Shown here: piece after piece, positions 46,772 to 55,700 of the stretch
Layout of the letters: every line of letters starts with the position of its first letter
Position numbering within the stretch: the stretch's first letter is position 1
DNA from: Dickeya poaceiphila
Lineage (GTDB): Bacteria > Pseudomonadota > Gammaproteobacteria > Enterobacterales > Enterobacteriaceae
DNA: 64,000 nt
Reading direction: 5' to 3'
NCBI RefSeq assembly: GCF_007858975.2
Contig: NZ_CP042220.2
Location: 2,542,001 to 2,606,000 of the forward strand
Position numbers and translations under genes: made by a program
The notes under the pieces: model-generated
The model's input: only the letters and a program-made list of their open reading frames with translations
What the model was told of the DNA's origin: nothing
The model's database searches: none

Positions 46772-46959
46772 CGCACATCGACTCCTTTCAATACGCTCGT
46801 AACCAATACGCCGGCGACGCGTTGTCGGGCATGATGATTCAACCGCTGTGGCGGGGCAATGGGTTTGCCGCTCCATTCATTGAGAGTGGTGGTGTTCGTG
46901 TCGCCGATTGCTGTTGCCGATGAAACCAGATAGGGAAATACGCCAAAGAATCCGCTCAT
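46768..46959 (-). CDS. Short ORF before the nucleoside hydrolase genes
   Basis: 63 codons beginning MSGFFGVFPYLVSSATAIGD and overlapping the hydrolase GTG by 4 bases. No clear ribosome site is seen before its ATG, and I recognise no family. It could be a leader peptide, a decayed 3' end of another gene, or chance. Position (first in the hydrolase-permease part of the operon) is the only argument for it. Confidence 0.25.
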   Translation of the reverse strand: MSGFFGVFPYLVSSATAIGDTNTTTLNEWSGKPIAPPQRLNHHARQRVAGVLVTSVLKGVDVR

Positions 46960-47065
46960 GGAGTTGCTCTGAAGGTTAAAGGCTGGGTGTCCCGCCGCGG
47001 GATGCGGCGGGACACGGCCTGATGGGAAAACCCTGGTGTTAACGTAAAAATCGCACTACCCCGTC

Positions 47066-47324
47066 ATACTTCGAGTTTCAGGTGCGTTGGCTGCGTTACT
47101 CAGCCCATTTCATGGGCCTCGCCCCTTCGGGGCCGCTGCCAGCAGCGTTCAAATCGGCTTACGCCAATTTGTCACTCACCCCAGTCACTTACTTATGTAA
47201 GCTCCTGGGGATTCACTCGGTTGCCGCGTTACAAGGCTCGAATGAGCCTTGCCCTAAAGGGCCAATGCGCCGCGTTGTTCAACACGAGAACGTGTTGTCC
47301 TGCAACCCGAATTATTTGGGGTAT
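47066..47324. repeat. Large palindromic intergenic repeat (enterobacterial type)
   Basis: A ~260-bp structured element bounded by ATACTTCGAGTTTCAGGTGC on the left and CCTGCAACCCGAATTATTTG then GGGTAT on the right, which are imperfect inverted repeats. Inside are GCCCCTTCGGGGC, the motif CTCACCCCAGTCACTTACTT and AACACGAGAACGTGTT (perfect 6-bp arms). I know similar elements with CTTACTCACCCCAGTCACTTA from many Serratia, Yersinia and soft-rot genomes. It lies between the solute-binding gene and the rest of its operon, and may process or terminate the message. Confidence 0.75.
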
Positions 47325-47366
47325 CTATTTTTCATCCACCACCAGTATCAGGTGAAAAGCTCACCG

Positions 47367-48905
47367 TTACTGCTTGTGAACAAAATAGGGCAATGTGTAG
47401 CCGTCTGTGCGGCCTACGTAGCTATAGCCTTTTTTCATTGCCCAGGTATTGGAGAGAAACAGCAGTGGGATAACCCCTTGCTCTTTCATCGCCAATTCGG
47501 TTGCCTGCTGTAATAACGCGTCGCGTTGCTGTTCATTCAGCGTGGCGCGCGCCTGATTCAGCAGCTTGTCAAACTCGGTATTGGAATACCGTCCCCGATT
47601 CCCCTGCCCGGCATTCGGGCCAAAGGTTTCCAGCAACGGACCCAACACGCCGGAGGCCTCGCCGGTTTCAATCGCCGCACCGCCCATCACCAGACTAAAT
47701 TCACGCTGTGCGGCCTTGGCAAAGTAGACGTTACCGGGCATGGTGACCACCTCGGTCTTGATGCCTGCCTGACTGAACATCTGCCCCAGCGCCTGTGCGA
47801 TTTTGGCGTCGTTGGGGTAGCGATCATTCGAGGCATGGAACGTCAGGGTAAAACCGTTCGGGTAGCCTGCCGCCGCCAGTTTCTGTTTTGCCTGCGCCAG
47901 ATCGTAAACCGGCGCGGGTATCCTGGCGGAATAACCCAGATAGCCCTGCGGCACCAACTGCGATGAAGGCAACCCCTGACCGTCAAGGATGCGCTGCACC
48001 AGCGCATCGCGGTTAATCGCCAGCGACATCGCCTGACGCACCTCGACTTTCCTCAGTGGATTTTTACCGTCATCGCCTTTGGCAAACGGCGACACTTCTC
48101 TGTCCTGATCCGGGTGCAGATACAGAATACGGTTACCCGGCACCGACTCCGTAACGAAAGCCTGTTGACGGGCGATAGTCGCGCGGTCCGCCGTCGGTAC
48201 GCTTTCAATCATGTCCACATCACCTGCGAGCAACGCGGCGATACGGGCGCTGCTGTTCTTGATGACGCGCAGCGTCACCTTGTCCCACTGCGCCTTGCCG
48301 CCCCAATACTGGTCATTGCGGCTTAGCACCACCTTGTCATCCGGGGTGTAGGAGACAAATTTAAACGGACCGGTGCCAATCACCTCTTTCCCGCCGTTCA
48401 GTACTTCACTCGGCTGGTCGGCTAGCCGCGCCGGCAATATCGCGATACGGCTCAGGTTATTGAGCAGCAGTGCCGCCGGCCCTTTCGTTTTTATTTCTAC
48501 TGTCAGCGGATTGATTTCACGAATCTCGCTGATATCCGCTACATAAGGCGTGTAAGCACTGGGGCTATTTTTCGCCGCTAACGCGACGCGTTTCACACTG
48601 GCCACCACATCCTGAGCGGTAAAATCGCTGCCATCATGAAATTTAACGTTCGGTCGCAATGTAAACTGCCAGGTCGTGTCGTCGAGAGCCTTCCAGGACA
48701 CCGCCAGAGCTGGCGTAATTTGTTGTTTTTCGTTTTGGTTAACCAGCCCGTCGAATAGGTTGCGGGCCATGGCGCTGTTCGCGCCACCGACATAGAACTG
48801 CGGGTCCATCGAGGTAGTGGATGACGCCAGTCCAATTGTCAAATCTGCTGCCTGTGCCACAGGCATCAGTGCCATCAGGCCAGCAACAAACAACGTTCCT
48901 TTCAT
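47367..48905 (-). CDS. Periplasmic solute-binding protein, family 5 (DppA/OppA type)
   Basis: 512 residues with a cleavable signal peptide (MKGTLFVAGLMALMPVAQA, cleaved before ADL). The mature part has SSTTSMDPQFYVGGANSAMA and the conserved VGFTPYTPDD-like and IRQAMSLAINRD-type regions of SBP family 5. It should capture the ligand for the permeases at 42927-44818. It is divergent from a LysR gene (49071). The operon is then: binding protein, repeat element, two nucleoside hydrolases, two permeases, ATPase, Tat esterase. Confidence 0.92.
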   Translation of the reverse strand: MKGTLFVAGLMALMPVAQAADLTIGLASSTTSMDPQFYVGGANSAMARNLFDGLVNQNEKQQITPALAVSWKALDDTTWQFTLRPNVKFHDGSDFTAQDVVASVKRVALAAKNSPSAYTPYVADISEIREINPLTVEIKTKGPAALLLNNLSRIAILPARLADQPSEVLNGGKEVIGTGPFKFVSYTPDDKVVLSRNDQYWGGKAQWDKVTLRVIKNSSARIAALLAGDVDMIESVPTADRATIARQQAFVTESVPGNRILYLHPDQDREVSPFAKGDDGKNPLRKVEVRQAMSLAINRDALVQRILDGQGLPSSQLVPQGYLGYSARIPAPVYDLAQAKQKLAAAGYPNGFTLTFHASNDRYPNDAKIAQALGQMFSQAGIKTEVVTMPGNVYFAKAAQREFSLVMGGAAIETGEASGVLGPLLETFGPNAGQGNRGRYSNTEFDKLLNQARATLNEQQRDALLQQATELAMKEQGVIPLLFLSNTWAMKKGYSYVGRTDGYTLPYFVHKQ

Positions 48906-49070
48906 GGTTACTCCTTTAAATTCGGCTCCATCTTGTATTCAGGTTTATCACGCTTTATTCAAATCTATGACAAACTGTAACCTTGGTATGGAGTCTACGT
49001 GTTGGCTAAAATGATTAAAAATCGTATTTTGTACCGAATACATAAATAAACGTTATAGTTGGTAACATCT

Positions 49071-49970
49071 ATGAGCCGTATCAACTTAAGGCAGGTTGAA
49101 GCATTCCATAAGGTGATTCTGACCGGCGGCATCACACAAGCCGCTAACATCATGAATATCACCCAACCCGCAGTCAGCCGGCTGATCAAGGATTTCGAGT
49201 ACGCGGTTAAACTAAAACTGTTTGACAGGGATGGACGAGGACTGGAACCCCGTGAAGAAGCGCTTAAGCTTTTTCGGGAAATTGAACGGCTATATCTGGG
49301 GCTGGATCACATCCTGCGGGTAGCGGACGACATCCGTCACGCCAAAGGCAGCGTGCTGCGCATCGGTGCGGTGTCTGCCCTCGCCAATCTGTGTACTGAA
49401 CGTATTTTTCCGACATTATTGAAAAAATACCCGGATGTAGCGCTTTCTATGGATGTGGAAAGTACGCTATCCATCACCGAGATGGTGCTTAGTAATCAGT
49501 ACGACATCGGCTTTATCAACAGTACGCCGGCGATCAAAGGATTACAGGCTGACCTGCTGGGTTCAGCTCAGGCCGTCGCCGTCGTCGCGCCAGACCACCC
49601 GCTGGCGGAGCGCGCCATTATCACTCTTGATGACCTGAACCACCACCGCTCCATCCTGCCCGGACGCAAAACCGTGTTAAGGGAACAGCTGGCAAAGGCC
49701 ATTACCGCACAAGGCGTGACACTGCAAAGCCCGATAGAAACCTCGCTGCGCCATTGTTGCGTCATGGCAAGCACTGGATTGGGGGTGGGGATCGTCGATG
49801 CGATCACCGCTCACACCAGTGAGACCAGACTCCTGATCAAACCCTTTGAACCGAATATTGATGTCGCTTATATGGCGATTTTTCCACCCCAACATGCGCG
49901 TAGCCTGCTGGTGGAAGAGGTTGTCCAGTCGATCCGCATACTGATCGGCAAGAGCGCCTCGGCCAGCTAA
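49071..49970 (+). CDS. LysR-family regulator of the nucleoside/peptide-type transport operon
   Basis: 299 residues from the ATG at 49071 (MSRINLRQVEAFHKVILTGG); a TTG four codons earlier is also open. The winged helix ITQAANIMNITQPAVSRLI occupies about residues 20-45 and the effector domain follows. It is divergent from the solute-binding protein gene across 165 bp, the usual LysR arrangement, and so most likely controls it. The co-inducer is unknown. Confidence 0.9.
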   Translation: MSRINLRQVEAFHKVILTGGITQAANIMNITQPAVSRLIKDFEYAVKLKLFDRDGRGLEPREEALKLFREIERLYLGLDHILRVADDIRHAKGSVLRIGAVSALANLCTERIFPTLLKKYPDVALSMDVESTLSITEMVLSNQYDIGFINSTPAIKGLQADLLGSAQAVAVVAPDHPLAERAIITLDDLNHHRSILPGRKTVLREQLAKAITAQGVTLQSPIETSLRHCCVMASTGLGVGIVDAITAHTSETRLLIKPFEPNIDVAYMAIFPPQHARSLLVEEVVQSIRILIGKSASAS

Positions 49971-50210
49971 CCCGTCTTTAGGCGTCTGTCATCAAGGCGC
50001 CATCATGTGCACGGCACAATGTAGTGAATAGGTGAATGAGTGAATGTGGCGTTACAGCCACACGCGCTATTGGCGTGTCATCACGGTATACGGTGTGCCA
50101 TCACCCAGATGCAACGGCGTTTATCCGACGAATTACCTTGCAACACATCACTTGCGACAATGGCGTCGCAATCAACGACCATGCGGCAACACCCTCTACG
50201 GAATCATGCC

Positions 50211-50990
50211 ATGACACGCAGAGCCATAACACGCAGAAAGTACCTTATCGGTTTGATCGTTACGTTGCTGCTGCTTTCCCTGCTGTTCTATTTCTGGCAG
50301 CCCTTCGCCCACAGAGGCGACGGCAATGTACTGTGGGAGTTTGTCAGCCAGCAGTGCGTTCCCAATCAGCAGAAAAATCACTCACCAGCCCCTTGTCTGG
50401 ACGTCAACCTGCAAGGCCGCTACGCCTTATTCAAAGACCGGCGCGGCCCCTATCACGATCTGCTGATCCCGACTGATCACATCAGCGGTATTGAAAGTCC
50501 GTTGCTGTTGCAACCCGAAACACCGGCCTATTTTGCCGCCGCCTGGAGCTACCGGGACAGGCTGTCTGCACAACGGGGCAAACCGATTGGGGACGATAAG
50601 TTAGCGCTGGCTATCAACTCTCTGTATGGCCGTACGCAAGGCCAGTTGCATATTCATATTTCCTGTCTGAAGCCCGACGTCTACCAGACGCTACGTAACC
50701 GAAATGCCTTCATCGGTTACGACTGGGTGTCGCTCGGCCAGCCACTGCTGGACCATAATTATCTGGCAATTAAGCTGAACGGCAGCGACCTGACGCGATC
50801 AGACCCGTTCAAATTGCTCAATCATTATGTACAGGCACGGGGGGACGAGATGAAAAACTACGGTCTGGCACTTACCGCCAATACTCAGGGTGAGCTGATT
50901 TTGCTGGCAGTACGGCGTGATTTTATCAGCCTGTTCAACCACGGCTCAGCGGAAGAAATTCTGGATGTGAGCTGCACGCTGGCACAGTAA
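50211..50990 (+). CDS. cdh: CDP-diacylglycerol pyrophosphatase
   Basis: 259 residues from the ATG at 50211 (E. coli Cdh ~251); upstream in-frame ATGs (50040, 50181) give unlikely extensions. One N-terminal membrane anchor (KYLIGLIVTLLLLSLLFYF), then a HIT-like domain with the motif GQLHIHISCLKPDVY near residue 150. It hydrolyses CDP-diacylglycerol to phosphatidate and CMP. It stands alone. Confidence 0.9.
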   Translation: MTRRAITRRKYLIGLIVTLLLLSLLFYFWQPFAHRGDGNVLWEFVSQQCVPNQQKNHSPAPCLDVNLQGRYALFKDRRGPYHDLLIPTDHISGIESPLLLQPETPAYFAAAWSYRDRLSAQRGKPIGDDKLALAINSLYGRTQGQLHIHISCLKPDVYQTLRNRNAFIGYDWVSLGQPLLDHNYLAIKLNGSDLTRSDPFKLLNHYVQARGDEMKNYGLALTANTQGELILLAVRRDFISLFNHGSAEEILDVSCTLAQ

Positions 50991-51205
50991 TCCTGATACG
51001 GCGCTATCCTGAAACTCTGGCGACAACTGCAATGAACCCGGCCAGACATCACATTTGTTCTCTGCATCAGGCAAAAAACAGACGATGACCAGCCGGGAAA
51101 TAAGGGATACCAGCCCAATGATACTATTTAGTTATTACTGACCCTCTCGGTTATTACTGGCCCTCTTCAGTGACTGGCATAATTGCTGTTTTAATTAATA
51201 AACAA

Positions 51206-51604
51206 TTATTCTGTCTTAGTCGCCGTTACCGGCGCTGTTGTTTTCTGTTCTTCTTGCTTATTTATGGTATTTTTCTTCTTCTCCGTCGTTGTTTCATACT
51301 CCGCTGTTTTTTCTTTTTCGGTTTTTTCTAAAGTGGTTTTTTCTTTTTCCGCCGTGGCGGCTTTTTTATGTGTGGCTTTTTTATCGCTGTGTACTTTTAC
51401 CGGTGTGCCGGTAGCCGTTTGCGGCGTCACCAGCGTTTTGCTACTCGCTTCCTGACTCGCTGTAGCGTCTGCGACGGGCGTGGTTTTTTTCACTTCCGCG
51501 CTGGCTGCCGTTCCGGTTACCGGTTTGGCGCTCACTTCAGTTGAAGCAGCGTGAGCATAAGAAGCCGCCAGAATAACGCCTAAAAGCAGGGGTTTCATAT
51601 TCAT
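51206..51604 (-). CDS. Secreted Lys/Thr/Glu-rich low-complexity protein (Asr-like)
   Basis: 132 residues. A signal peptide (MNMKPLLLGVILAASYAHA) is followed by a mature part made almost only of K, T, A, E, S, V and P, with no Cys, Phe, Trp or Arg. Charged KEKTTLEKTEKEKTAEYET stretches and TP/KK clusters suggest a disordered periplasmic chain. This recalls the acid-shock protein Asr in general plan but not in sequence, so family is not assigned. An AT-rich leader of ~350 bp follows on its promoter side. Confidence 0.7.
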   Translation of the reverse strand: MNMKPLLLGVILAASYAHAASTEVSAKPVTGTAASAEVKKTTPVADATASQEASSKTLVTPQTATGTPVKVHSDKKATHKKAATAEKEKTTLEKTEKEKTAEYETTTEKKKNTINKQEEQKTTAPVTATKTE

Positions 51605-51962
51605 TATGAATGTCCTTTAACAAATCATTGGCGATTAACCGGAAATAAATTTTCATTCTCTGGTTAATAACTGAAGCGTTCAGGTAACCGCTTCGCAAGT
51701 GATTAAAGCAAAGCTGGAAACAAAAAGAATATGGAATATTCCTAGAAATCACCGCACTCATCCGATCTGATTATTTTATACTCTCCCTACCTACATAGTT
51801 AAATAACCTATTATCGGTTATTTTCATTTTATTTTTGCCATTGTCGGGGGATAAGGCGAATTACATCATCAAGATTATTCACAGCCAATCGATTGAATGG
51901 CGGGAGAACTGGGGATAAACACCTGCCGGACAGACAGGCGCGTAATGCAGAAGACAGCACAA
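51605..51962. other. AT-rich gap between the secreted protein and the metI-like gene
   Basis: 358 bp. It should hold the promoter of the secreted-protein gene (its 5' side) and the end of the ABC operon. No ORF, RNA or clear terminator; ATTATCGGTTATTTTCATTTT near 51810 is AT-rich only. Confidence 0.5.
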
Positions 51963-52634
51963 TTAACGACGGTAAGCTAACAATCGCACCAGCCGGTCGC
52001 CCAGCGACTGAACCAGTTGCACCAGCAACACCAGCACGATCACCGTGCCGGCCATCACCTGCTGGTTGAATCGTTGATAGCCATAGCGGATAGCCAGATC
52101 CCCCAATCCACCGCCGCCAATTACCCCAGCCATTGACGAAAAGCCGATCAGCATCACCACCGTCAGGGTGATACCCGCCAAAATCGACGGCAGCGCTTCC
52201 GGCAACAACGCCTTGGTGATCACATGCCAGACGGTGCCGCCCATCGACACAATCGCCTCTATCCGACCGCTGTCCACCTCGGCCAACGCGTTCTCCACAA
52301 TCCGGGCGAAAAACGGAAACGCGCCGACGGTAATCGGCACCACCGCGGCGGTACTGCCCAACGTAGTGCCGACCACCCAGCGGGTAAACGGTATCAGGGC
52401 GATCAACAGCACGACAAACGGCAGCGACCGCCCGACGTTGATCACCCCGCCCAGCACTGCACTCACTCGCGGCAACGGCATGATGCCCGACCGACGGCTG
52501 ATAAACAGCAACACGCCAGTCGGCAGCCCCAGCAGCACGGTAAACAGCGCCGCAAGCCCCACCATGTACAGCGTTTCCAGCGTCGCGTTCAGCATCATCG
52601 GAAAAAAGTCTTCCCAACTCAGGCGACTTTGCAT
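51963..52634 (-). CDS. Methionine-type ABC transporter permease (MetI-like)
   Basis: 223 residues from the ATG at 52634, with GGAGGAAGG before it; a longer frame to 52796 is spurious, since it runs through the ATPase gene. Five to six hydrophobic segments and an EAA loop around [20 protein letters not shown] near residue 118. MetI proteins have the same [15 protein letters not shown] region. It overlaps the ATPase gene by 16 bp. Confidence 0.9.
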   Translation of the reverse strand: MQSRLSWEDFFPMMLNATLETLYMVGLAALFTVLLGLPTGVLLFISRRSGIMPLPRVSAVLGGVINVGRSLPFVVLLIALIPFTRWVVGTTLGSTAAVVPITVGAFPFFARIVENALAEVDSGRIEAIVSMGGTVWHVITKALLPEALPSILAGITLTVVMLIGFSSMAGVIGGGGLGDLAIRYGYQRFNQQVMAGTVIVLVLLVQLVQSLGDRLVRLLAYRR

Positions 52635-53410
52635 AATCCTTCCTCCCCGATACCGTGCCGCCGCAAAAACGCACGCTCGGCGTCCAGATCCAGCAGCAGC
52701 GCCTGCCGCAGGCGGGAATGCGGGTCCGCCAGCAATGTTCGCAGCGCACCACTTTCCACCACCCGCCCTTGATCCAGCAACGCGGCGTGATCGCAAATGG
52801 CTTTGACCACCTCCAGCTCATGGGTTATCAACACAATGGTCAGCCCCAGTTGCCGGTTGATATCGGCCAGCAACGCCAGAATCGATGCGGTGGTTTCCGG
52901 GTCGAGCGCGCTGGTAGCCTCGTCGCACAGCAGATAACGCGGCTGGGCCGCCAGTGCGCGGGCGATGCCGACCCGCTGTTTCTGTCCGCCGGACAGCTGT
53001 GACGGATAGACCGACGCCTTGTCGCTCAACCCGACTAGCGCCAGCAATTCCGTTACGCGCGCTTCCCGTTCTCGCCTGCCGACCCCGGCGATTTCCAGCG
53101 GCACCGCCACGTTATCCCGCACCGTGCGGGCGTGCAGCAGATTGAAATGCTGGAAAATCATCCCGGTACGCTGGCGTTGCTGACGCAGTTCGCGCGGCGA
53201 CAGGCTGGCGATGTCGCAGTCGTCCATCAGAATACGGCCCGCAGTGGGTCGCTCCAGCAGATTAAGACAACGAATCAGCGTGCTCTTACCGGCGCCGCTA
53301 CGACCGAGAATGCCATACACCGCCCCTGACGGAATGGTCAATGACACGTTCTCCAGCGCGGGCTGCGCGCAGCCCGGATAGCGTTTCCCCAGCCGTTCGA
53401 TGCGAATCAT
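52619..53410 (-). CDS. Methionine-type ABC transporter ATPase (MetN-like)
   Basis: 263 residues. Walker [11 protein letters not shown] near residue 35, Q-loop [10 protein letters not shown], signature [15 protein letters not shown] near residue 140 and Walker [13 protein letters not shown]. It lacks the full C-terminal ACT-like regulatory domain of E. coli MetN (343 residues), so ligand inhibition from inside the cell seems absent. Coupled to the binding protein gene by a 3-bp gap. Confidence 0.9.
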   Translation of the reverse strand: MIRIERLGKRYPGCAQPALENVSLTIPSGAVYGILGRSGAGKSTLIRCLNLLERPTAGRILMDDCDIASLSPRELRQQRQRTGMIFQHFNLLHARTVRDNVAVPLEIAGVGRREREARVTELLALVGLSDKASVYPSQLSGGQKQRVGIARALAAQPRYLLCDEATSALDPETTASILALLADINRQLGLTIVLITHELEVVKAICDHAALLDQGRVVESGALRTLLADPHSRLRQALLLDLDAERAFLRRHGIGEEGLCKVA

Positions 53411-53413
53411 GCG

Positions 53414-54220
53414 TTATTGCCCCGCCACCGCAATCACCGACCCTTGATAGTGCTGGCGGATGAAGTCAGCGGTGGCTTTAGATTCCAGATCCTTCGCCAG
53501 CTGTTTGATGCGCGGATCGTTTTGCAGCGCTGGCGTGGTCACCAGAATATTGGCGTAGGGATTCTGGCTGGCACTTTCCAGCCCCAGCGCATCGCGGGAC
53601 GGCACCAGCCCGGCTTCCAGCGCGTAGTTGCCATTGATTACCGCCAGATCGACGTCATCCAGCGAACGTGGGATCTGCGCCGCTTCAATCTCTTTGATCT
53701 TCAGTTTTTTCGGGTTGTCGGCAATGTCTTTCGGCGTCGCCTGATCTTTCGCCGGATCGTTATAACCCGCCTTGAGTTTAATCAGCCCCTGTCCCTGCAG
53801 CAGGTACAGCGCCCGACTGAGGTTAGTGACGTTATTCGGCACCGCCACGGTGGCGTTCTCTTTCACCTCGCCGAGCGATTTGTATTTGCGGGAATAAATC
53901 CCCAGTGGTTCGATATGCACCGTGGCCGCCACCACGAATTTTTTGCCCAGCGCTTTTTCCTGATCGCGCAGGTAAGGTACGTGCTGGAAGTAGTTGGCAT
54001 CCACATCGCCGCTGGCCAGTAATTCGTTGGCGTTCACATTGCCGCTCAGCTCCACGACTTTCAACTTCAGCGACGGGTCGGTCTTTTGAATCTGCGCCAA
54101 AATTTCCGCATGTGGCACCGGGTCCGCCGCCACCCGCAGGGCATCAGCCGCCTGAGCCGAGACCGATAACCCCATTGCCAACACCATTGCTGTCAGAGCA
54201 AAAAATTTTATATTTTTCAT
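53414..54220 (-). CDS. NlpA/MetQ-family solute-binding protein, not a lipoprotein
   Basis: 268 residues. The family fold is clear: RVAADPVPHAEILAQIQK, VNANELLASGDVDANYFQHVPYL near residue 65 and IEAAQIPRSLDDVDLAVINGNYAL near residue 175. The signal peptide ends ...SVSAQAAD with no cysteine, so unlike MetQ it should be soluble in the periplasm. The substrate need not be methionine. Confidence 0.88.
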   Translation of the reverse strand: MKNIKFFALTAMVLAMGLSVSAQAADALRVAADPVPHAEILAQIQKTDPSLKLKVVELSGNVNANELLASGDVDANYFQHVPYLRDQEKALGKKFVVAATVHIEPLGIYSRKYKSLGEVKENATVAVPNNVTNLSRALYLLQGQGLIKLKAGYNDPAKDQATPKDIADNPKKLKIKEIEAAQIPRSLDDVDLAVINGNYALEAGLVPSRDALGLESASQNPYANILVTTPALQNDPRIKQLAKDLESKATADFIRQHYQGSVIAVAGQ

Positions 54221-54254
54221 ATTTTTATTCCTTATTAACGGTAATTATCACGTC

Positions 54255-55289
54255 TCAGACGGTCTCTGCCTGTTGTTGTGCCTGCAACACATCGCCGTAA
54301 TAGCGCTTCGCCACCTCTGGGTGGGAACGTAAGCGCCCTTTCAGATAATTCCAGCCGACGTCACGCAGCAGTGGGTTGTTCGGGTCGCTGGCCGGCCCGC
54401 GCGCCAGTTTCGCCAGCGCGGGGGCCAGCGGAAACACCGGCACCACCGCATCCAGTTGCGCACCGAGAAAGAACGCGATGGATAAACGATCCTGGCCAAC
54501 CGATGGTGACGCCACCCGATGCACGGTGGCACGCAGATAGCCATCGGTCGCCAGTTCCAGCAATTCGCCGATATTGACTACAAACGAACCCGGTAACGGG
54601 TGCGCGTCCACCCAATGATCCGGTTCGACTTCCACCTGCAGGCCGGCTTGTTGGTCTTGCAACAGCAGTGTCAGGAAACCGGAATCTTTGTGCGCACCGA
54701 CACCCTGCCGACCGGCTGCCGCCGACCTACCGGGGTAACGAATCAGCTTGATATGCTCATTGGGTTTACTGCCGTACAGCGCGTCAAACGCGGTTACCGG
54801 CAACCCCAGCATTTCAGCGAAAGCACGCAGCAAACGTAGCGAAATGCGGGTCAAGGTTTGTTGCCATTCCAGCAGCGTGGTTTTCAGTTCCGGCAGCGAT
54901 GACGGCCATTGGTTCGGCCCCTGCAGCCGTCGCCAGGCCGGGTCGCCGGACAACAGGCGCAGCGGCGCTCGCTCGGCCCCAATATCGAACTGCTCACGCC
55001 AGTCCGGCTCGCTGCGGGTACGCTCCGCGCCAGCAAGGGTATAGCCACGAAAATGGGGAGAGTGAATCATCGCCACGCGTTGCTTTTCCGCGTCCGGCAA
55101 GGAGAAAAAAGCACGCGACAGCCGTTGAACGCGTTGTTGCAGTTCCGGGGCGACGCCGTGGTGAGTCAGATAGAAGAAACCGGTTTCACGCGCAGCGTGA
55201 TTCAGGTGGTGCAGAAAATCGGCGCGTTGCTGCGGATTTCCGTCAAGCAGAGAAAAATTGAGTACGGGTAAGTGTGCAGTGTGGCTCAT
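54255..55289 (-). CDS. 2OG-Fe(II) oxygenase, isopenicillin-N-synthase-like family
   Basis: 344 residues with the N-terminal DIOX_N region (VLNFSLLDGNPQQRADF) and a C-terminal 2OG-FeII domain. Iron ligands are the His/Asp of GVGAHKDSGFLTLL near residue 204 and the His in ATVHRVASP near residue 260, followed by the arginine/serine 2OG pair in RLSIAFFLG. It lies 34 bp before the binding-protein gene and so is first of the importer operon. An importer plus oxygenase suggests use of a sulfur or amino compound; inference. An ATG with GGAG upstream. Confidence 0.9.
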   Translation of the reverse strand: MSHTAHLPVLNFSLLDGNPQQRADFLHHLNHAARETGFFYLTHHGVAPELQQRVQRLSRAFFSLPDAEKQRVAMIHSPHFRGYTLAGAERTRSEPDWREQFDIGAERAPLRLLSGDPAWRRLQGPNQWPSSLPELKTTLLEWQQTLTRISLRLLRAFAEMLGLPVTAFDALYGSKPNEHIKLIRYPGRSAAAGRQGVGAHKDSGFLTLLLQDQQAGLQVEVEPDHWVDAHPLPGSFVVNIGELLELATDGYLRATVHRVASPSVGQDRLSIAFFLGAQLDAVVPVFPLAPALAKLARGPASDPNNPLLRDVGWNYLKGRLRSHPEVAKRYYGDVLQAQQQAETV

Positions 55290-55700
55290 AGCGGACTCCA
55301 GTAATGAAATATATCAAGGTCATGACATTCAGCATGGAGTAACCGCAACAGGACAAATGAGACATGGTGATTCCTCGCGTCGATCATTCAGGAAACCGGC
55401 TCGTAAAACGAACCCAAAAGATGACGTCATCGAGCCACAACGGCAAATGACGTCTGAGATGTATTAACCACCAATTCCCCATGCAGGTAAAATATCAATA
55501 GCGGCAAAAGTAAGACGGAAATCGGCAGAGCGACCGACGCGAATTGCTGTAATTGGTAACAAATTTGTAAGCAGCTTTACCTGACAGCCATGTATTAGCC
55601 CAGAGGAACACAGTAGGATGGCGGTGAAGGGTGTGATAAAACAGCCACGGGTCGGCCTGACTGTGCAGGCCCACAATCCAATATCTCTTGAGGTGATCCT
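55290..55700. promoter_or_regulatory. Divergent promoter region
   Basis: 411 bp between the oxygenase gene (minus) and the DUF2076 gene (plus). It must hold both promoters. GATGACGTCATC (55420-55431) is a perfect 12-bp palindrome and a candidate operator. No gene or RNA seen; the minus-strand frame in 55464-56018 is a shadow. Confidence 0.5.
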
